Source of the DNA: a virus | DNA: 25,642 nucleotides | Direction: 5' to 3' (one strand) | IMG/VR virus record: IMGVR_UViG_3300030117_002244 | Coordinates: 1 to 25,642 of that record | Part shown: piece after piece, positions 1 to 6,082 of the stretch | How the letters are laid out: each line of letters opens with the position of its first letter | Position numbering within the stretch: position 1 is the first letter of the stretch | The notes under the pieces: model-generated | Told to the model about the DNA's origin: nothing | Database searches by the model: none | What the model saw: the letters and a program-made list of their open reading frames with translations, nothing else | Position numbers and translations under genes: made by a program

Positions 1-255
1 GGCAAGTTTAAACTTGTTTGTATTGAGTGGGAGGACGCACAAGACCACGAGACAGGCTGGAGCAGTTTAAGAAAAGCACAAAAGCACGAGACAGCTCCAG
101 TAATAAGTGTTGGCTGGATTGTTCAAGAAACGGATAAAAAATTTGTCCTGGCTGGTGATTTTATCCTGGAAGATTTAGAAACTAGCAGAATTACATCAAT
201 ACCAAAAGACTGGTGTCAAAAGATAACGCAACTTAATTTAGAAAATGATAGTTGA
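1..255 (+). CDS. Small phage protein, 5' end missing (hypothetical)
   Basis: Frame 1 is open from the first base to a TGA at 253-255, giving 84 residues with no start in the window, so the gene begins upstream. The visible part carries I-E-W-E-D-A near its start, then a region G-W-S-S-L, and V-G-W-I followed by a short acidic stretch. This layout (a W-E-D-A strand, a Trp-containing helix, then a V-G-[WF] strand) is like many short uncharacterised podovirus early proteins. I know no function for them. The last 11 bases overlap the next gene, which fits translational coupling. Confidence is in the gene being real, not in any role. Confidence 0.7.
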   Translation, partial: GKFKLVCIEWEDAQDHETGWSSLRKAQKHETAPVISVGWIVQETDKKFVLAGDFILEDLETSRITSIPKDWCQKITQLNLENDS

Positions 256-739
256 TTTAAACTGGCACGAATACTATGCAGCTGCCTGTGTTGGTATGTT
301 GCGTAAAACACAAAGCATACACAAAAAACACCAGGACGGCCACGGGGCTATCATGTCCAGCAAGCCTGTCTATGATTCTGGCTGGGCCGTTGTATCTGCA
401 GCCTCAGAGCTTGCAGCTGCAAAAGCATTGGGCCGCTATTGGGATTTTAGCGTCAACACGTACCAGCAATCAGACCTGCACGAGCTAGAAGTAAAATGCC
501 AGATGCATTACACACAAGACCCTGCAAAGGATGCAAACTATTTAATTATTAGACCAGGATACAGTGACCTGCAAAAATACTTGCTTGTGATTTGTCATAG
601 TCACACCAGGTACGAGCTTGCAGGATACATACACGGATCAGACGCTAAGCGTGATGAATGGCTTACACGGGTTGGCAGCAGGCCCTGGTTTTACAAAGTG
701 GCAATAGACCAGCTTAGACCTGCAGCGGAGCTGTTATGA
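245..739 (+). CDS. Phage hypothetical protein, PD-(D/E)XK nuclease-like candidate
   Basis: This 164-residue protein starts with an ATG inside the end of the preceding gene. What is visible: a helical N-terminus, an S-E-L-A-A-A-K-A-L helix with Glu55, then S-D-L-H-E-L-E-V-K-C with Asp77, Glu82 and Lys84, and later strands (N-Y-L-I-I-R, Y-L-L-V-I-C) ending in G-Y-I-H-G-S-D-A-K-R-D-E-W-L. A helix Glu, then Asp and E-x-K on a hairpin, is the spacing of the restriction-endonuclease-like fold. The G-x-I-x-G-x-D-A..DEWL ending also occurs in related phage proteins from memory. Inference: a DNA-processing or DNA-protecting enzyme of the early region. It could equally be a catalytically dead relative, since no homology search was possible. 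Confidence 0.6.
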   Translation: MIVDLNWHEYYAAACVGMLRKTQSIHKKHQDGHGAIMSSKPVYDSGWAVVSAASELAAAKALGRYWDFSVNTYQQSDLHELEVKCQMHYTQDPAKDANYLIIRPGYSDLQKYLLVICHSHTRYELAGYIHGSDAKRDEWLTRVGSRPWFYKVAIDQLRPAAELL

Positions 740-984
740 CACAGGTGGGTGACTTATACAAGCAGGGCAAGTGTGAGGATTGCTCAATTCCCTTGTTTGG
801 TTATACAGACATACAGCGTAAAAAATGCGGTGATTGTCAGCTAAAAGAAACAAACTACACAGTAAGTTTTATAGAAAAAAAACCAAAATGCGTGGTGTGC
901 GGAGAAAAATTAAACATTGTCCACGGATCACAAAGATACTCAAAAAAATATTGCAGCTACGACTGCCAAAAACAGAATGAATAA
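736..984 (+). CDS. Small double zinc-knuckle protein
   Basis: This 82-residue protein has an ATGA overlap with the preceding stop. Eight cysteines form two four-Cys sets: C13-x2-C16 with C31-x2-C34, and C52-x2-C55 with C73-x3-C77. The spacing matches two tandem zinc ribbons or treble clefs, and the intervening residues are basic and aromatic. Such short zinc proteins in phage early operons usually bind nucleic acid or a host protein, but no specific family is recognised. The overlap on both sides places it firmly in the early operon. The zinc-binding call is well supported; the role is unknown. Confidence 0.7.
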   Translation: MTQVGDLYKQGKCEDCSIPLFGYTDIQRKKCGDCQLKETNYTVSFIEKKPKCVVCGEKLNIVHGSQRYSKKYCSYDCQKQNE

Positions 985-1147
985 ACTTATATTATTTTTA
1001 TTATTGTTGGTGTTTGCTATCACGTCTTACAACTTGCTTGTGTACACAAAACACCATGACAGCAACTACTGCGCAGCTGAGATTGACTATGTTAAACACG
1101 GTATCGGTGAGCTGCTGGATCACCACGGGCTAGACCATCTTGACTAA
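977..1147 (+). CDS. Small single-pass membrane peptide
   Basis: The gene encodes 56 residues. The open frame extends upstream to 917, but the ATG at 977 is preferred because it gives the usual short overlap (8 bases) with the preceding stop and places a hydrophobic segment right at the N-terminus. Residues about 4-22 are strongly hydrophobic (L-I-L-F-L-L-L-L-V-F-A-I) after N-K, which fits a signal-anchor. The rest is a short polar tail rich in His and Asp with one Cys. Membrane location is inferred from composition. The position is not beside lysis genes, so a holin role is not supported; interference with the host envelope or superinfection exclusion is possible but speculative. Confidence 0.55.
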   Translation: MNKLILFLLLLVFAITSYNLLVYTKHHDSNYCAAEIDYVKHGIGELLDHHGLDHLD

Positions 1148-1691
1148 TCATGCTGCAAAATGGGCTATCTTTATTCGTTCTGGTATCAGCCCTAGGGCCA
1201 AGGTCATATACCTCATTCTTTGCGAGTATATGGCAAAGTATGGGCGTGTCTATGTTCGACAAAACACCCTTGCAAAACAACTTAAGTGGTCAAAGCGTAC
1301 TGTCATTAGATCCCTGGACGAATTGGAACAGGCTAAATGGATTACACGTAAACGACTACCCAGCAGCTGCATGTACTTTGTAAAAGAAAACCTGCTGACT
1401 GATGTGTCACCAGTGTCAAATATTAATAGAGTACTAAGTACTAATAACACTACTAATAATACTACTAAGAATACTAAGCTAAAGATGCCAGATATGGCAT
1501 ATCTAGGGAAACGACTCAGCAGGGGGTATAAGAGCAAAGTAATTGAACCCAACACACCTGCAAAGACAACAAAAGCAGAGCAAGACCGCAAAGAAAAGTT
1601 TTTAAACAGCATGGACAAGTATGACCGTGCAAAGTGGTGGGCTGCGTACATGGCAGGAGAAGTTAAACCACCCAAAGGTGTCAAAATATGA
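1140..1691 (+). CDS. Winged-helix replication-initiator candidate (HTH_36-like)
   Basis: This 183-residue protein starts at a TTG in an 8-base overlap with the membrane peptide gene. The next in-frame ATG (residue 31) would cut into the DNA-binding domain, so TTG is chosen despite no clear Shine-Dalgarno. Residues 16-80 look like the HTH_36 winged helix of phage and plasmid replication proteins: S-P-R-A-K-V-I-Y-L-I-L-C-E-Y, then T-L-A-K-Q-L-K-W-S-K-R-T-V-I-R-S-L-D-E-L and a wing T-R-K-R. A Thr/Asn-only linker follows at about 98-113, then a basic C-terminal region with a Trp-Trp helix. The layout (N-terminal origin-binding domain, flexible linker, C-terminal partner-binding segment) resembles lambda O. 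It could instead be a transcription factor; the encoded repeat in the linker favours replication. Confidence 0.6.
   Translation: MTNHAAKWAIFIRSGISPRAKVIYLILCEYMAKYGRVYVRQNTLAKQLKWSKRTVIRSLDELEQAKWITRKRLPSSCMYFVKENLLTDVSPVSNINRVLSTNNTTNNTTKNTKLKMPDMAYLGKRLSRGYKSKVIEPNTPAKTTKAEQDRKEKFLNSMDKYDRAKWWAAYMAGEVKPPKGVKI
1433..1478 (+). repeat. Iteron-like ACTAAK repeats inside the initiator gene
   Basis: The hexamer ACTAA[GT] occurs five times, starting at 1433, 1440, 1452, 1464 and 1473, all on the + strand. Positions 1449-1472 are two tandem 12-mers (ACTACTAATAAT and ACTACTAAGAAT) that differ at one base. The stretch is very AT-rich and encodes the Thr/Asn linker between the winged helix and the C-terminal region. 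Origin iterons within the initiator gene are established for lambdoid phages. Function here is inferred, and a simple codon-slippage repeat is the alternative. Confidence 0.4.
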
Positions 1692-2107
1692 GCATCACCT
1701 CTGTACAAATAATTGACATGTTTGAAACAGCACACGAGGTAGAACAAAAACTACCGCCAGCTGTTCGCAACGGGATGGCTACCATGCGTTTTGATGTGGT
1801 AAATGACAAGACAGAACATGCTGCCTGGCACAAGATAAAACCAAGATTTATAGCAACAGCAAGAGAGATAGAAGTTTACGAATATGTTTTATTTTATCTC
1901 AATCCTTTGATGGGCCAGCAGGAGCGTAAAATGGTTTGGGCCAGGTCAATCAAAGTGCCATGGCATTGGATAGGCAGTCATATACTTAAATGCAGCAGGC
2001 ATACTGCCAAAAAACGTTATATGGAAACAATACGAATGTTGCGTATGCGTATATTAATTAACGATCAGCTGAGAAAAAAAATACCAAAACAATTAAAAAA
2101 CTTGTAA
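1688..2107 (+). CDS. DUF6362-like phage protein with C-terminal HTH
   Basis: This 139-residue protein begins with an ATGA overlap. It contains the order seen in DUF6362 phage proteins: an N-terminal helix ending K-L-P-P-A-V-R, a central segment with a conserved Trp (H-A-A-W), then M-V-W-A-R-S-I-K-V-P-W-H-W-I-G and a C-terminal helical repeat S-R-H-T-A-K-K-R-Y that looks like a sigma-region-4-type recognition helix. The family has no experimentally defined role that I know of; the HTH implies DNA binding. It is the last gene before the phage promoter at 2129, so it ends the early cassette. The family name is from memory of the motif pattern. A regulator or small-terminase-like function would be speculation. 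Confidence 0.6.
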   Translation: MSITSVQIIDMFETAHEVEQKLPPAVRNGMATMRFDVVNDKTEHAAWHKIKPRFIATAREIEVYEYVLFYLNPLMGQQERKMVWARSIKVPWHWIGSHILKCSRHTAKKRYMETIRMLRMRILINDQLRKKIPKQLKNL

Positions 2108-2128
2108 TTTTTTTATTAGACAAATTGT

Positions 2129-2157
2129 ACCGAATAACTTAACAAATATTATATAAT
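2129..2157 (+). promoter_or_regulatory. Phage promoter copy 1 (before terminase operon)
   Basis: A 14-base core ACCGAATAACTTAA (2129-2142) is followed by a TATAAT -10 box at 2152-2157. With the usual 17-base spacer the -35 hexamer would be ACCGAA, far from TTGACA. The same 14-mer, at the same distance from TATAAT, occurs at 21562-21590 in front of the fibre operon, which strongly supports function. It lies in the only gap between the early and packaging cassettes. The predicted transcript start (about 2164) leaves only some six bases before the ATG at 2170. Confidence 0.75.
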
Positions 2158-2169
2158 CAGCAAACCATT

Positions 2170-2496
2170 ATGCCAGGACGACCAAGCAAGAAAGTTTTTT
2201 GCCAGAGCATGACGAGACGCAGCAACTATACTGTACAATGCAAAGCAAAAGGATACTTGATGAAGTCAGGTTATTACCGTTGCAAAAACCATGGAGGATT
2301 TAGTACTGGGCCAACAAGTGATGCAGGCAAACTAAAAGCTATGCGCAACCTGGTCAGTATGAAAAATAAAACCGATGATGAAATTAGAGCAATACTCGGA
2401 CAAGATATTAGAACAGCTGCAGCTGGGAACACCACTGACAAAAATATGCAAACAGAAGGATATGCCAGGACTGACAACAGTCTACAAATGGGCTAG
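2170..2496 (+). CDS. HGG-motif zinc-site small protein upstream of terminase
   Basis: The gene encodes 108 residues. Cys11, Cys24, Cys38 and His41 precede the signature H-G-G-F-S-T-G-P with a following T-S-D-A-G-K-L, a pattern seen in many short phage proteins encoded beside small terminases. A Cys-Cys-Cys-His zinc site is inferred. No function is established to my knowledge. Its last 122 bases overlap the small terminase gene in another frame, and its final 25-30 residues are low-complexity and look unlike the conserved part. The ATG at 2170 has no Shine-Dalgarno and is very close to the predicted transcript start. Met14 is an alternative start but also lacks a ribosome site. Confidence 0.6.
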   Translation: MPGRPSKKVFCQSMTRRSNYTVQCKAKGYLMKSGYYRCKNHGGFSTGPTSDAGKLKAMRNLVSMKNKTDDEIRAILGQDIRTAAAGNTTDKNMQTEGYARTDNSLQMG

Positions 2497-2833
2497 AGAA
2501 GATAAGGAGTTTGCAGCTGACTTACAAGAAGCACGCAAGACAGGTGCAGCAACCTGGCTAGATAGATGCCTGGAGCTGCTAGAGCAAAAGGATATACCAC
2601 CTAATCAGCTTGGGTTCTTACGTGAACAGATGCATCATTATCGTTGGCTTGCCAGTAAACTAATCAGCGTTTACGGTGACAAGTCAGAAGTAAAACAGAC
2701 AGGAGAAAGTACAATCAAGGTTATGTGGGAAGGTGATCTTGCGACTTCTACACAAGAAACGCAGGCTCTCGCACACGGGAAAGGAGTCCAGGAAATCGAG
2801 GAGAAAAAGCAGCTGTCCAACCCAGACCTTTAG
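2375..2833 (+). CDS. terS: Terminase small subunit (Sf6-like)
   Basis: This 152-residue protein is predicted to recognise phage DNA and load the packaging motor. Residues 7-45 show the Sf6-type helix-turn-helix: Y-S-D-K-I-L-E-Q-L, then T-P-L-T-K-I-C-K-Q-K-D-M-P and T-T-V-Y-K-W-A-R-E-D-K-E-F. This is followed by a helical region (A-R-K-T-G-A-A-T-W-L-D-R-C-L-E-L-L) that corresponds to the oligomerisation helices. A segment with Y-R-W-L-A-S-K-L and Y-G-D-K is also typical. The C-terminal 40 residues are polar and probably disordered; they may contact the large subunit. The start at the double ATG (2375/2378) fits the family N-terminus, which supports the long overlap with the upstream gene as real. 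The large subunit lies about 320 bases downstream. Confidence 0.8.
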   Translation: MMKLEQYSDKILEQLQLGTPLTKICKQKDMPGLTTVYKWAREDKEFAADLQEARKTGAATWLDRCLELLEQKDIPPNQLGFLREQMHHYRWLASKLISVYGDKSEVKQTGESTIKVMWEGDLATSTQETQALAHGKGVQEIEEKKQLSNPDL

Positions 2834-2979
2834 CAAGACGCAGTTTTTGTTGTGTAGCCTACAATGTTTGTGGTATTTGTACCCACACACACTTTTTTTT
2901 TGGCGCAAAACCAGGCTCGACCCTCCCAAAACGGGGCTGCCTTTGTTATATATATATAAATAGGACTTTAGTACGGACG
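2834..2979 (+). other. 146-base gap with poly-T run and AT tract
   Basis: No gene is seen here. A 5-bp stem (TGTGG at 2869-2873 with CCACA at 2883-2887, nine-base loop) is followed five bases later by nine T residues at 2893-2901. That is at best a weak terminator. A second weak hairpin (TCCC/GGGG, about 2924-2935) follows. An alternating TA tract at 2947-2958 ends in TATAAATA (2955-2962), but no -35-like box or copy of the ACCGAATAACTTAA core accompanies it. I call no promoter. Confidence 0.4.
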
Positions 2980-3156
2980 ATGACAGACAAACCAGATGTA
3001 AAAGCAGCGGTCTATTTTGATCAACTGCAGCGTAAAGTTGTTGTAGAGATAGGTGTGTTTGAAGATGACGATGATGCCAAAGCTGCGTGCGATTTTATTA
3101 TAAATTTATTAGATTTACATAAAACCAGCATACCGTTTGAGGCAACGGTGCATTAA
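2980..3156 (+). CDS. Small acidic protein preceding terL (hypothetical)
   Basis: This 58-residue protein runs from an ATG at 2980 to a TAA that overlaps the large terminase start (TAATG). It shows alternating strands and helices: A-A-V-Y-F-D, K-V-V-V-E-I-G-V-F, an acidic turn of five Asp/Glu, then a helix A-K-A-A-C-D-F-I-I-N-L-L-D-L. No Shine-Dalgarno closer than GGA at 2975 is obvious. The size, codon use and tight coupling to terL support a real gene. The family is not recognised. A beta-beta-alpha mini-fold is suggested by the pattern only. Confidence 0.6.
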   Translation: MTDKPDVKAAVYFDQLQRKVVVEIGVFEDDDDAKAACDFIINLLDLHKTSIPFEATVH

Positions 3157-4439
3157 TGCAGGTTATAAAGATACCGTATTCTCCAAGGCCTCAGCAGAAA
3201 GTTTTGCATGATGCCTTGCTAAAATACCGATTTGCCGTATGTGTCATGCACAGACGGGGTGGTAAAACTATATTTTCGATTAATCATTTAATCAAAGAAG
3301 CATTAACAACAACGTATAAGGATTTTAGAGGGGCGTTTTTCTGCCCAACCAGAGTCCAGGCAAAGCAAGTTGCCTGGGATTATGTGAAAGAATATTCCAG
3401 GATGATACCTGGCATGAAGTATAACGAAACAGAGCTGCGTGCAGACTTTCCAAACGGAGCAAGAATAACTTTGTTTGGCTCAGAGAATATAGATGCAGCC
3501 CGTGGCTTGCGGCTGGATCTTGTGGTAAACGATGAGTATGCGCAGATGGACAGCAGGATGTTCAGTGAAGTGCAACGTCCAGCTATTGCAGACCGTCAGG
3601 GCAAGGTTATATTTATAGGGACACCAAACGGCATGGATGCTTTCTATCATCTATACGAAGATGCAAAAGCTAATCCTGAATGGTTTACCTGTTTATTTAG
3701 GGCCAGTGAAACAAAACTGTTGCCGCAAGAAGAATTAGACTCTGCAAAAAAACTGATGACAGATGATCAGTACAAGCAAGAGTTTGAAGTGTCATTCACA
3801 GCAAATGTAAGTGGAGCTGTGTATGGTAAATTTATAGAAAAGTTAGAGGAGGACAAACGAATTGGACTATATCCGTATGATGTGGGATACCCTGTTGACG
3901 TATATTTCGACTTGGGCATCTCCGATAAAACGTGTCTTTTATTCACTCAAACAATTGGTAGAGGATTATTCGTCATTGACTGTTATGATAATAGCAATTA
4001 TGGCCTTGATCATTATGCTGCTGTTATAAAAGATAAAAATTATTTAATTAGAAATTATATTTTTCCGCATGACGTTGCTGTACGAGAAATGTCCACAGGA
4101 CATTCTAGGCAAGAGTATGCGTACCAGCTGGGGATGCGTCCTATAAAGATTTGTCCGAAGCTGCCTGTAGAAGATGGATTGCACGCAGGACAGATGTTAT
4201 TGTCAAAAACATACATTGACCGTGAACGTTGCAAACCATTTTTAGATGCAATGAAATGGTATCACCGCAAGTACATGGACAAAGACAAAACGTATTCTAG
4301 GCCCGTGCATGATTGGAGTAGTCACTACGCAGACTGCTGGAGATACGTTGCAGTTGCACACCAGGAATTAGATTTAAACCAATTACGGCCACCGCAGAAA
4401 GAGGCTGCGGGCCTGCACTATAATCCATTAGGAGATTGA
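3156..4439 (+). CDS. terL: Terminase large subunit (packaging ATPase-nuclease)
   Basis: This 427-residue motor protein pumps DNA into the prohead and cuts concatemers. The ATPase domain shows a Walker A H-R-R-G-G-K-T at 32-38, a Walker B L-V-V-N-D-E at 122-127 with catalytic Glu127, and coupling motif G-T-P-N-G at 155-159. The C-terminal RNase H-like nuclease has F-D-L-G-I-S-D (Asp252, Asp257), V-I-D-C at 273-276, and D-W-S-S-H-Y-A-D (Asp386 to Asp393). Length is typical for compact podovirus or Sf6-like terminases. Start: ATG in a TAATG overlap with the preceding small gene. All motifs look intact, so it should be active. The C-terminal 25 residues are polar, as expected for the portal-contacting tail. 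Confidence 0.95.
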   Translation: MQVIKIPYSPRPQQKVLHDALLKYRFAVCVMHRRGGKTIFSINHLIKEALTTTYKDFRGAFFCPTRVQAKQVAWDYVKEYSRMIPGMKYNETELRADFPNGARITLFGSENIDAARGLRLDLVVNDEYAQMDSRMFSEVQRPAIADRQGKVIFIGTPNGMDAFYHLYEDAKANPEWFTCLFRASETKLLPQEELDSAKKLMTDDQYKQEFEVSFTANVSGAVYGKFIEKLEEDKRIGLYPYDVGYPVDVYFDLGISDKTCLLFTQTIGRGLFVIDCYDNSNYGLDHYAAVIKDKNYLIRNYIFPHDVAVREMSTGHSRQEYAYQLGMRPIKICPKLPVEDGLHAGQMLLSKTYIDRERCKPFLDAMKWYHRKYMDKDKTYSRPVHDWSSHYADCWRYVAVAHQELDLNQLRPPQKEAAGLHYNPLGD

Positions 4440-4440
4440 T

Positions 4441-4689
4441 ATGGGATTTTTAAGACCAAAAACTATTGTAATGCCAGCTGCTGCGGCAACACCGCCAAAA
4501 GCTGTAGAACCACCTCCAGCAACAGTTGAGGACACCTACACTGACGCAGAGGGCAACCAAACCACAGCAAAAGCAGAAGCGGCAGAAAAAATTAAAAGAA
4601 AAAAAGCAGGCATGAGTCAAACCATAATGACAGGCCCACAAGGCGTTGTAGACGATGCTGATATATACACACCAACTTTGTTAGGCTGA
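4441..4689 (+). CDS. Small TLLG-tail protein 1
   Basis: The gene encodes 82 residues and begins one base after the terL stop. The start M-G-F-L-R-P-K is followed by an Ala/Pro-rich stretch, an acidic-to-basic helix (K-A-E-A-A-E-K-I-K-R-K-K-A-G), and a C-terminus S-Q-T-I-M-T-G-P-Q-G-V then T-P-T-L-L-G. This pattern (M-G-F-L-x-P-K, charged middle, T-x-x-x-G-x-x-G-V, TLLG end) is recurrent in small proteins between terminase and portal of unrelated podoviruses. The function is not known to me. Five other small proteins in this window end alike. Its stop overlaps the next ATG (TGATG). A virion or assembly role is inferred from position only. Confidence 0.7.
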   Translation: MGFLRPKTIVMPAAAATPPKAVEPPPATVEDTYTDAEGNQTTAKAEAAEKIKRKKAGMSQTIMTGPQGVVDDADIYTPTLLG

Positions 4690-5177
4690 TGGGTAAAGTA
4701 AGAGATCCTAATAAGGAAAACAAAAAAGGCACGAAGTATGCACCAAAACTTGCTGCAGCTATAGCAAAAGCAAACAAGATGCACTTTGATCGCAGCAAGG
4801 CAGGAAGACTACAATCTGCAGCTATAGCTGAAATTCAAAAAGGTGAGGCAAAACAAGTTAAACCAACAGCATCAAGCATAGCCAGTATGGGTAAGAAACT
4901 TGAGGCTGATAGAGGCGGATTGATAAAATCTGCAAAAGATAACAAGTTAAGCAGCACTGGACTAAATGACCTAGCAAACATAAATAGAAAATTAGGTTTT
5001 AATGAAACCTCAGGAATGAATTTAGGACAGTCACTAAAGTATCAAGCAACACGCCCTGAAATGAAAAGAGATTTACAGAAAACAGCAGATAATTTAAGAA
5101 AGCTACCAACGTTTACTAATATTCTTTTACAGGCGTTAGGCAGTGACAATAAGAGCAGTACGCAAAAACTTGATTGA
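4689..5177 (+). CDS. Hypothetical basic helical protein
   Basis: This 162-residue protein starts in a TGATG overlap with the preceding gene. It is rich in Lys, Ala and Ser. The N-terminal third (K-V-R-D-P-N-K-E-N-K-K-G-T-K-Y-A-P-K-L) is basic, followed by helical Ala-rich segments and a region with repeated S-x-L and N-D-L patterns. No recognised domain, signal peptide or membrane segment is visible. The C-terminus (L-P-T-F-T-N-I-L-L-Q-A-L-G) is amphipathic. Its last 35 bases overlap the GNAT-like gene in another frame. Position between terminase and portal suggests a minor virion or assembly protein, an inference without family support. Confidence 0.6.
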   Translation: MGKVRDPNKENKKGTKYAPKLAAAIAKANKMHFDRSKAGRLQSAAIAEIQKGEAKQVKPTASSIASMGKKLEADRGGLIKSAKDNKLSSTGLNDLANINRKLGFNETSGMNLGQSLKYQATRPEMKRDLQKTADNLRKLPTFTNILLQALGSDNKSSTQKLD

Positions 5178-5580
5178 TATTATAGAAACGAATAATTATG
5201 CAGAGCTTTATAATTATTTATTAGAAAATAATTTTAAATATTTGGATGATCATAACGAAATAATTTATTACGCAACAATATATAAATTTATAAACAACAA
5301 CAATACAGCTGGGTACGTTTGGCTGTATGAATTAGAACAACCAAAAGAATATATGGTGCATCTATATATTCACGATGACTACAAAGGCAAAACCTTAACA
5401 CGTTTTGTTGTAAACAAATTCTACGAGATGACATCACGGTATGCTAAAAAACTTTTAGCAGATCCCATAGATAAAAATCTTATTGAATTATACAAACGGA
5501 TTGGATGGCAACAAACGTCAAGCCATTCATCTGAAATAAAATTACCCTATGAATGGAGGAAAAAACATGGGAGCAGTTAA
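5143..5580 (+). CDS. GNAT-like acetyltransferase, terminase-portal interval
   Basis: This 145-residue protein uses a GTG start 35 bases inside the previous gene; no in-frame ATG lies before the conserved region. Residues 73-95 (H-L-Y-I-H-D-D-Y-K-G-K-T-L-T-R-F-V-V-N-K-F) match GNAT motif A, a strand followed by the acetyl-CoA-binding turn and helix. Residues 113-122 (L-I-E-L-Y-K-R-I-G-W) match motif B, the 'N-x-x-x-x-x-Y-x-x-x-G' helix. A preceding strand G-Y-V-W-L-Y-E-L completes the core. The Q/R-x-x-G-x-G/A signature is degenerate (D-Y-K-G-K-T), so activity is uncertain. The substrate is unknown; GNAT-like genes near podovirus structural modules are common. It may act on virion proteins or be a non-enzymatic structural relative. 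Confidence 0.6.
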   Translation: MTIRAVRKNLIDIIETNNYAELYNYLLENNFKYLDDHNEIIYYATIYKFINNNNTAGYVWLYELEQPKEYMVHLYIHDDYKGKTLTRFVVNKFYEMTSRYAKKLLADPIDKNLIELYKRIGWQQTSSHSSEIKLPYEWRKKHGSS

Positions 5581-5902
5581 AAAAATATTTAAAAAAGTCG
5601 TGTCAAAAGTGGTAAAACCACCTAGCGTTGTACAACCAGCACCACCACCACCACCAGCACCAGTGGCAGCTGCACCTGCACCTGCTGCGCCAGCTCCAGT
5701 AGCACAAGCACCTGTAGTGACATCTACAGCACCAGCAGCAGCACCAGCAGCAGCACCAGCTAAGCCACAAGGTCAAACTATGGCAACGGCAGCTGAGACA
5801 CAGGTGGCTATGAAGAAGAAAGGCAGAAAACCACTTACAAAAACTTCTGCGCAAGGAGTTTTAGGTGATCCTGTTTTATTCAAGCCAACTCTGTTAGGTT
5901 AA
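5567..5902 (+). CDS. Pro/Ala-rich small TLLG-tail protein 2
   Basis: This 111-residue protein starts at the ATG at 5567, preferred over the upstream ATG at 5549 because GGAGG (5555-5559) lies seven bases before it. The N-terminus is a basic helix (V-K-K-I-F-K-K-V-V-S-K-V-V-K). Residues about 18-68 are a low-complexity Pro/Ala linker encoded by CCA/GCA repeats. Then come a basic patch and the end S-A-Q-G-V-L-G then K-P-T-L-L-G, matching the S-x-x-G-V spacing and TLLG tail of the gene at 4441. The layout of two short conserved ends on a flexible linker suggests a tether or scaffold, but no function is established. Confidence 0.7.
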   Translation: MGAVKKIFKKVVSKVVKPPSVVQPAPPPPPAPVAAAPAPAAPAPVAQAPVVTSTAPAAAPAAAPAKPQGQTMATAAETQVAMKKKGRKPLTKTSAQGVLGDPVLFKPTLLG

Positions 5903-6081
5903 TGTACCAATCCAACAGCATGCTGTCAGCACCATTTAACAATGTAAAGATACAGGCGGCAACAGACATGACAAAATCTATGAGGCCCAAAAAAAAACAA
6001 GGTAGAATTTTTACAGAGATGAATAATCTTATGGGCCTAAACCCAATGCGCCAGGGTAAAAAAACTTTGATAGGATATTAA
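5902..6081 (+). CDS. Small TLLG-tail-like protein 3 (ends TLIGY)
   Basis: This 59-residue protein runs from an ATG in a TAATG overlap with the previous gene to a TAA one base before the connector start. It is basic and Met/Asn-rich, with K-S-M-R-P-K-K-K-Q-G-R in the middle and M-G-L-N-P-M-R-Q-G-K-K-T-L-I-G-Y at the end. The terminal K-K-T-L-I-G resembles the TLLG tails, but with one extra Tyr. No domain is recognised. It fills the only space between the preceding gene and the connector with tight coupling at both ends, which supports it being real. Likely a minor head or connector-associated protein, inferred from position. Confidence 0.6.
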   Translation: MYQSNSMLSAPFNNVKIQAATDMTKSMRPKKKQGRIFTEMNNLMGLNPMRQGKKTLIGY

Positions 6082-6082
6082 T

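Noticed and set aside
977-1147. Holin
   Set aside because: A single hydrophobic segment in an early cassette, without a neighbouring endolysin or spanin, does not support a lysis role.
2947-2962. TATAAATA as a T4-type late promoter or sigma70 -10
   Set aside because: It sits at the end of an alternating TA tract, no -35 or phage core accompanies it, and nothing else suggests T4-type late control.
5603-5854. Open frame on the minus strand rich in Cys, Trp and Ser
   Set aside because: It is the complement of the Pro/Ala repeat gene; composition is a by-product of CCA/GCA repeats.
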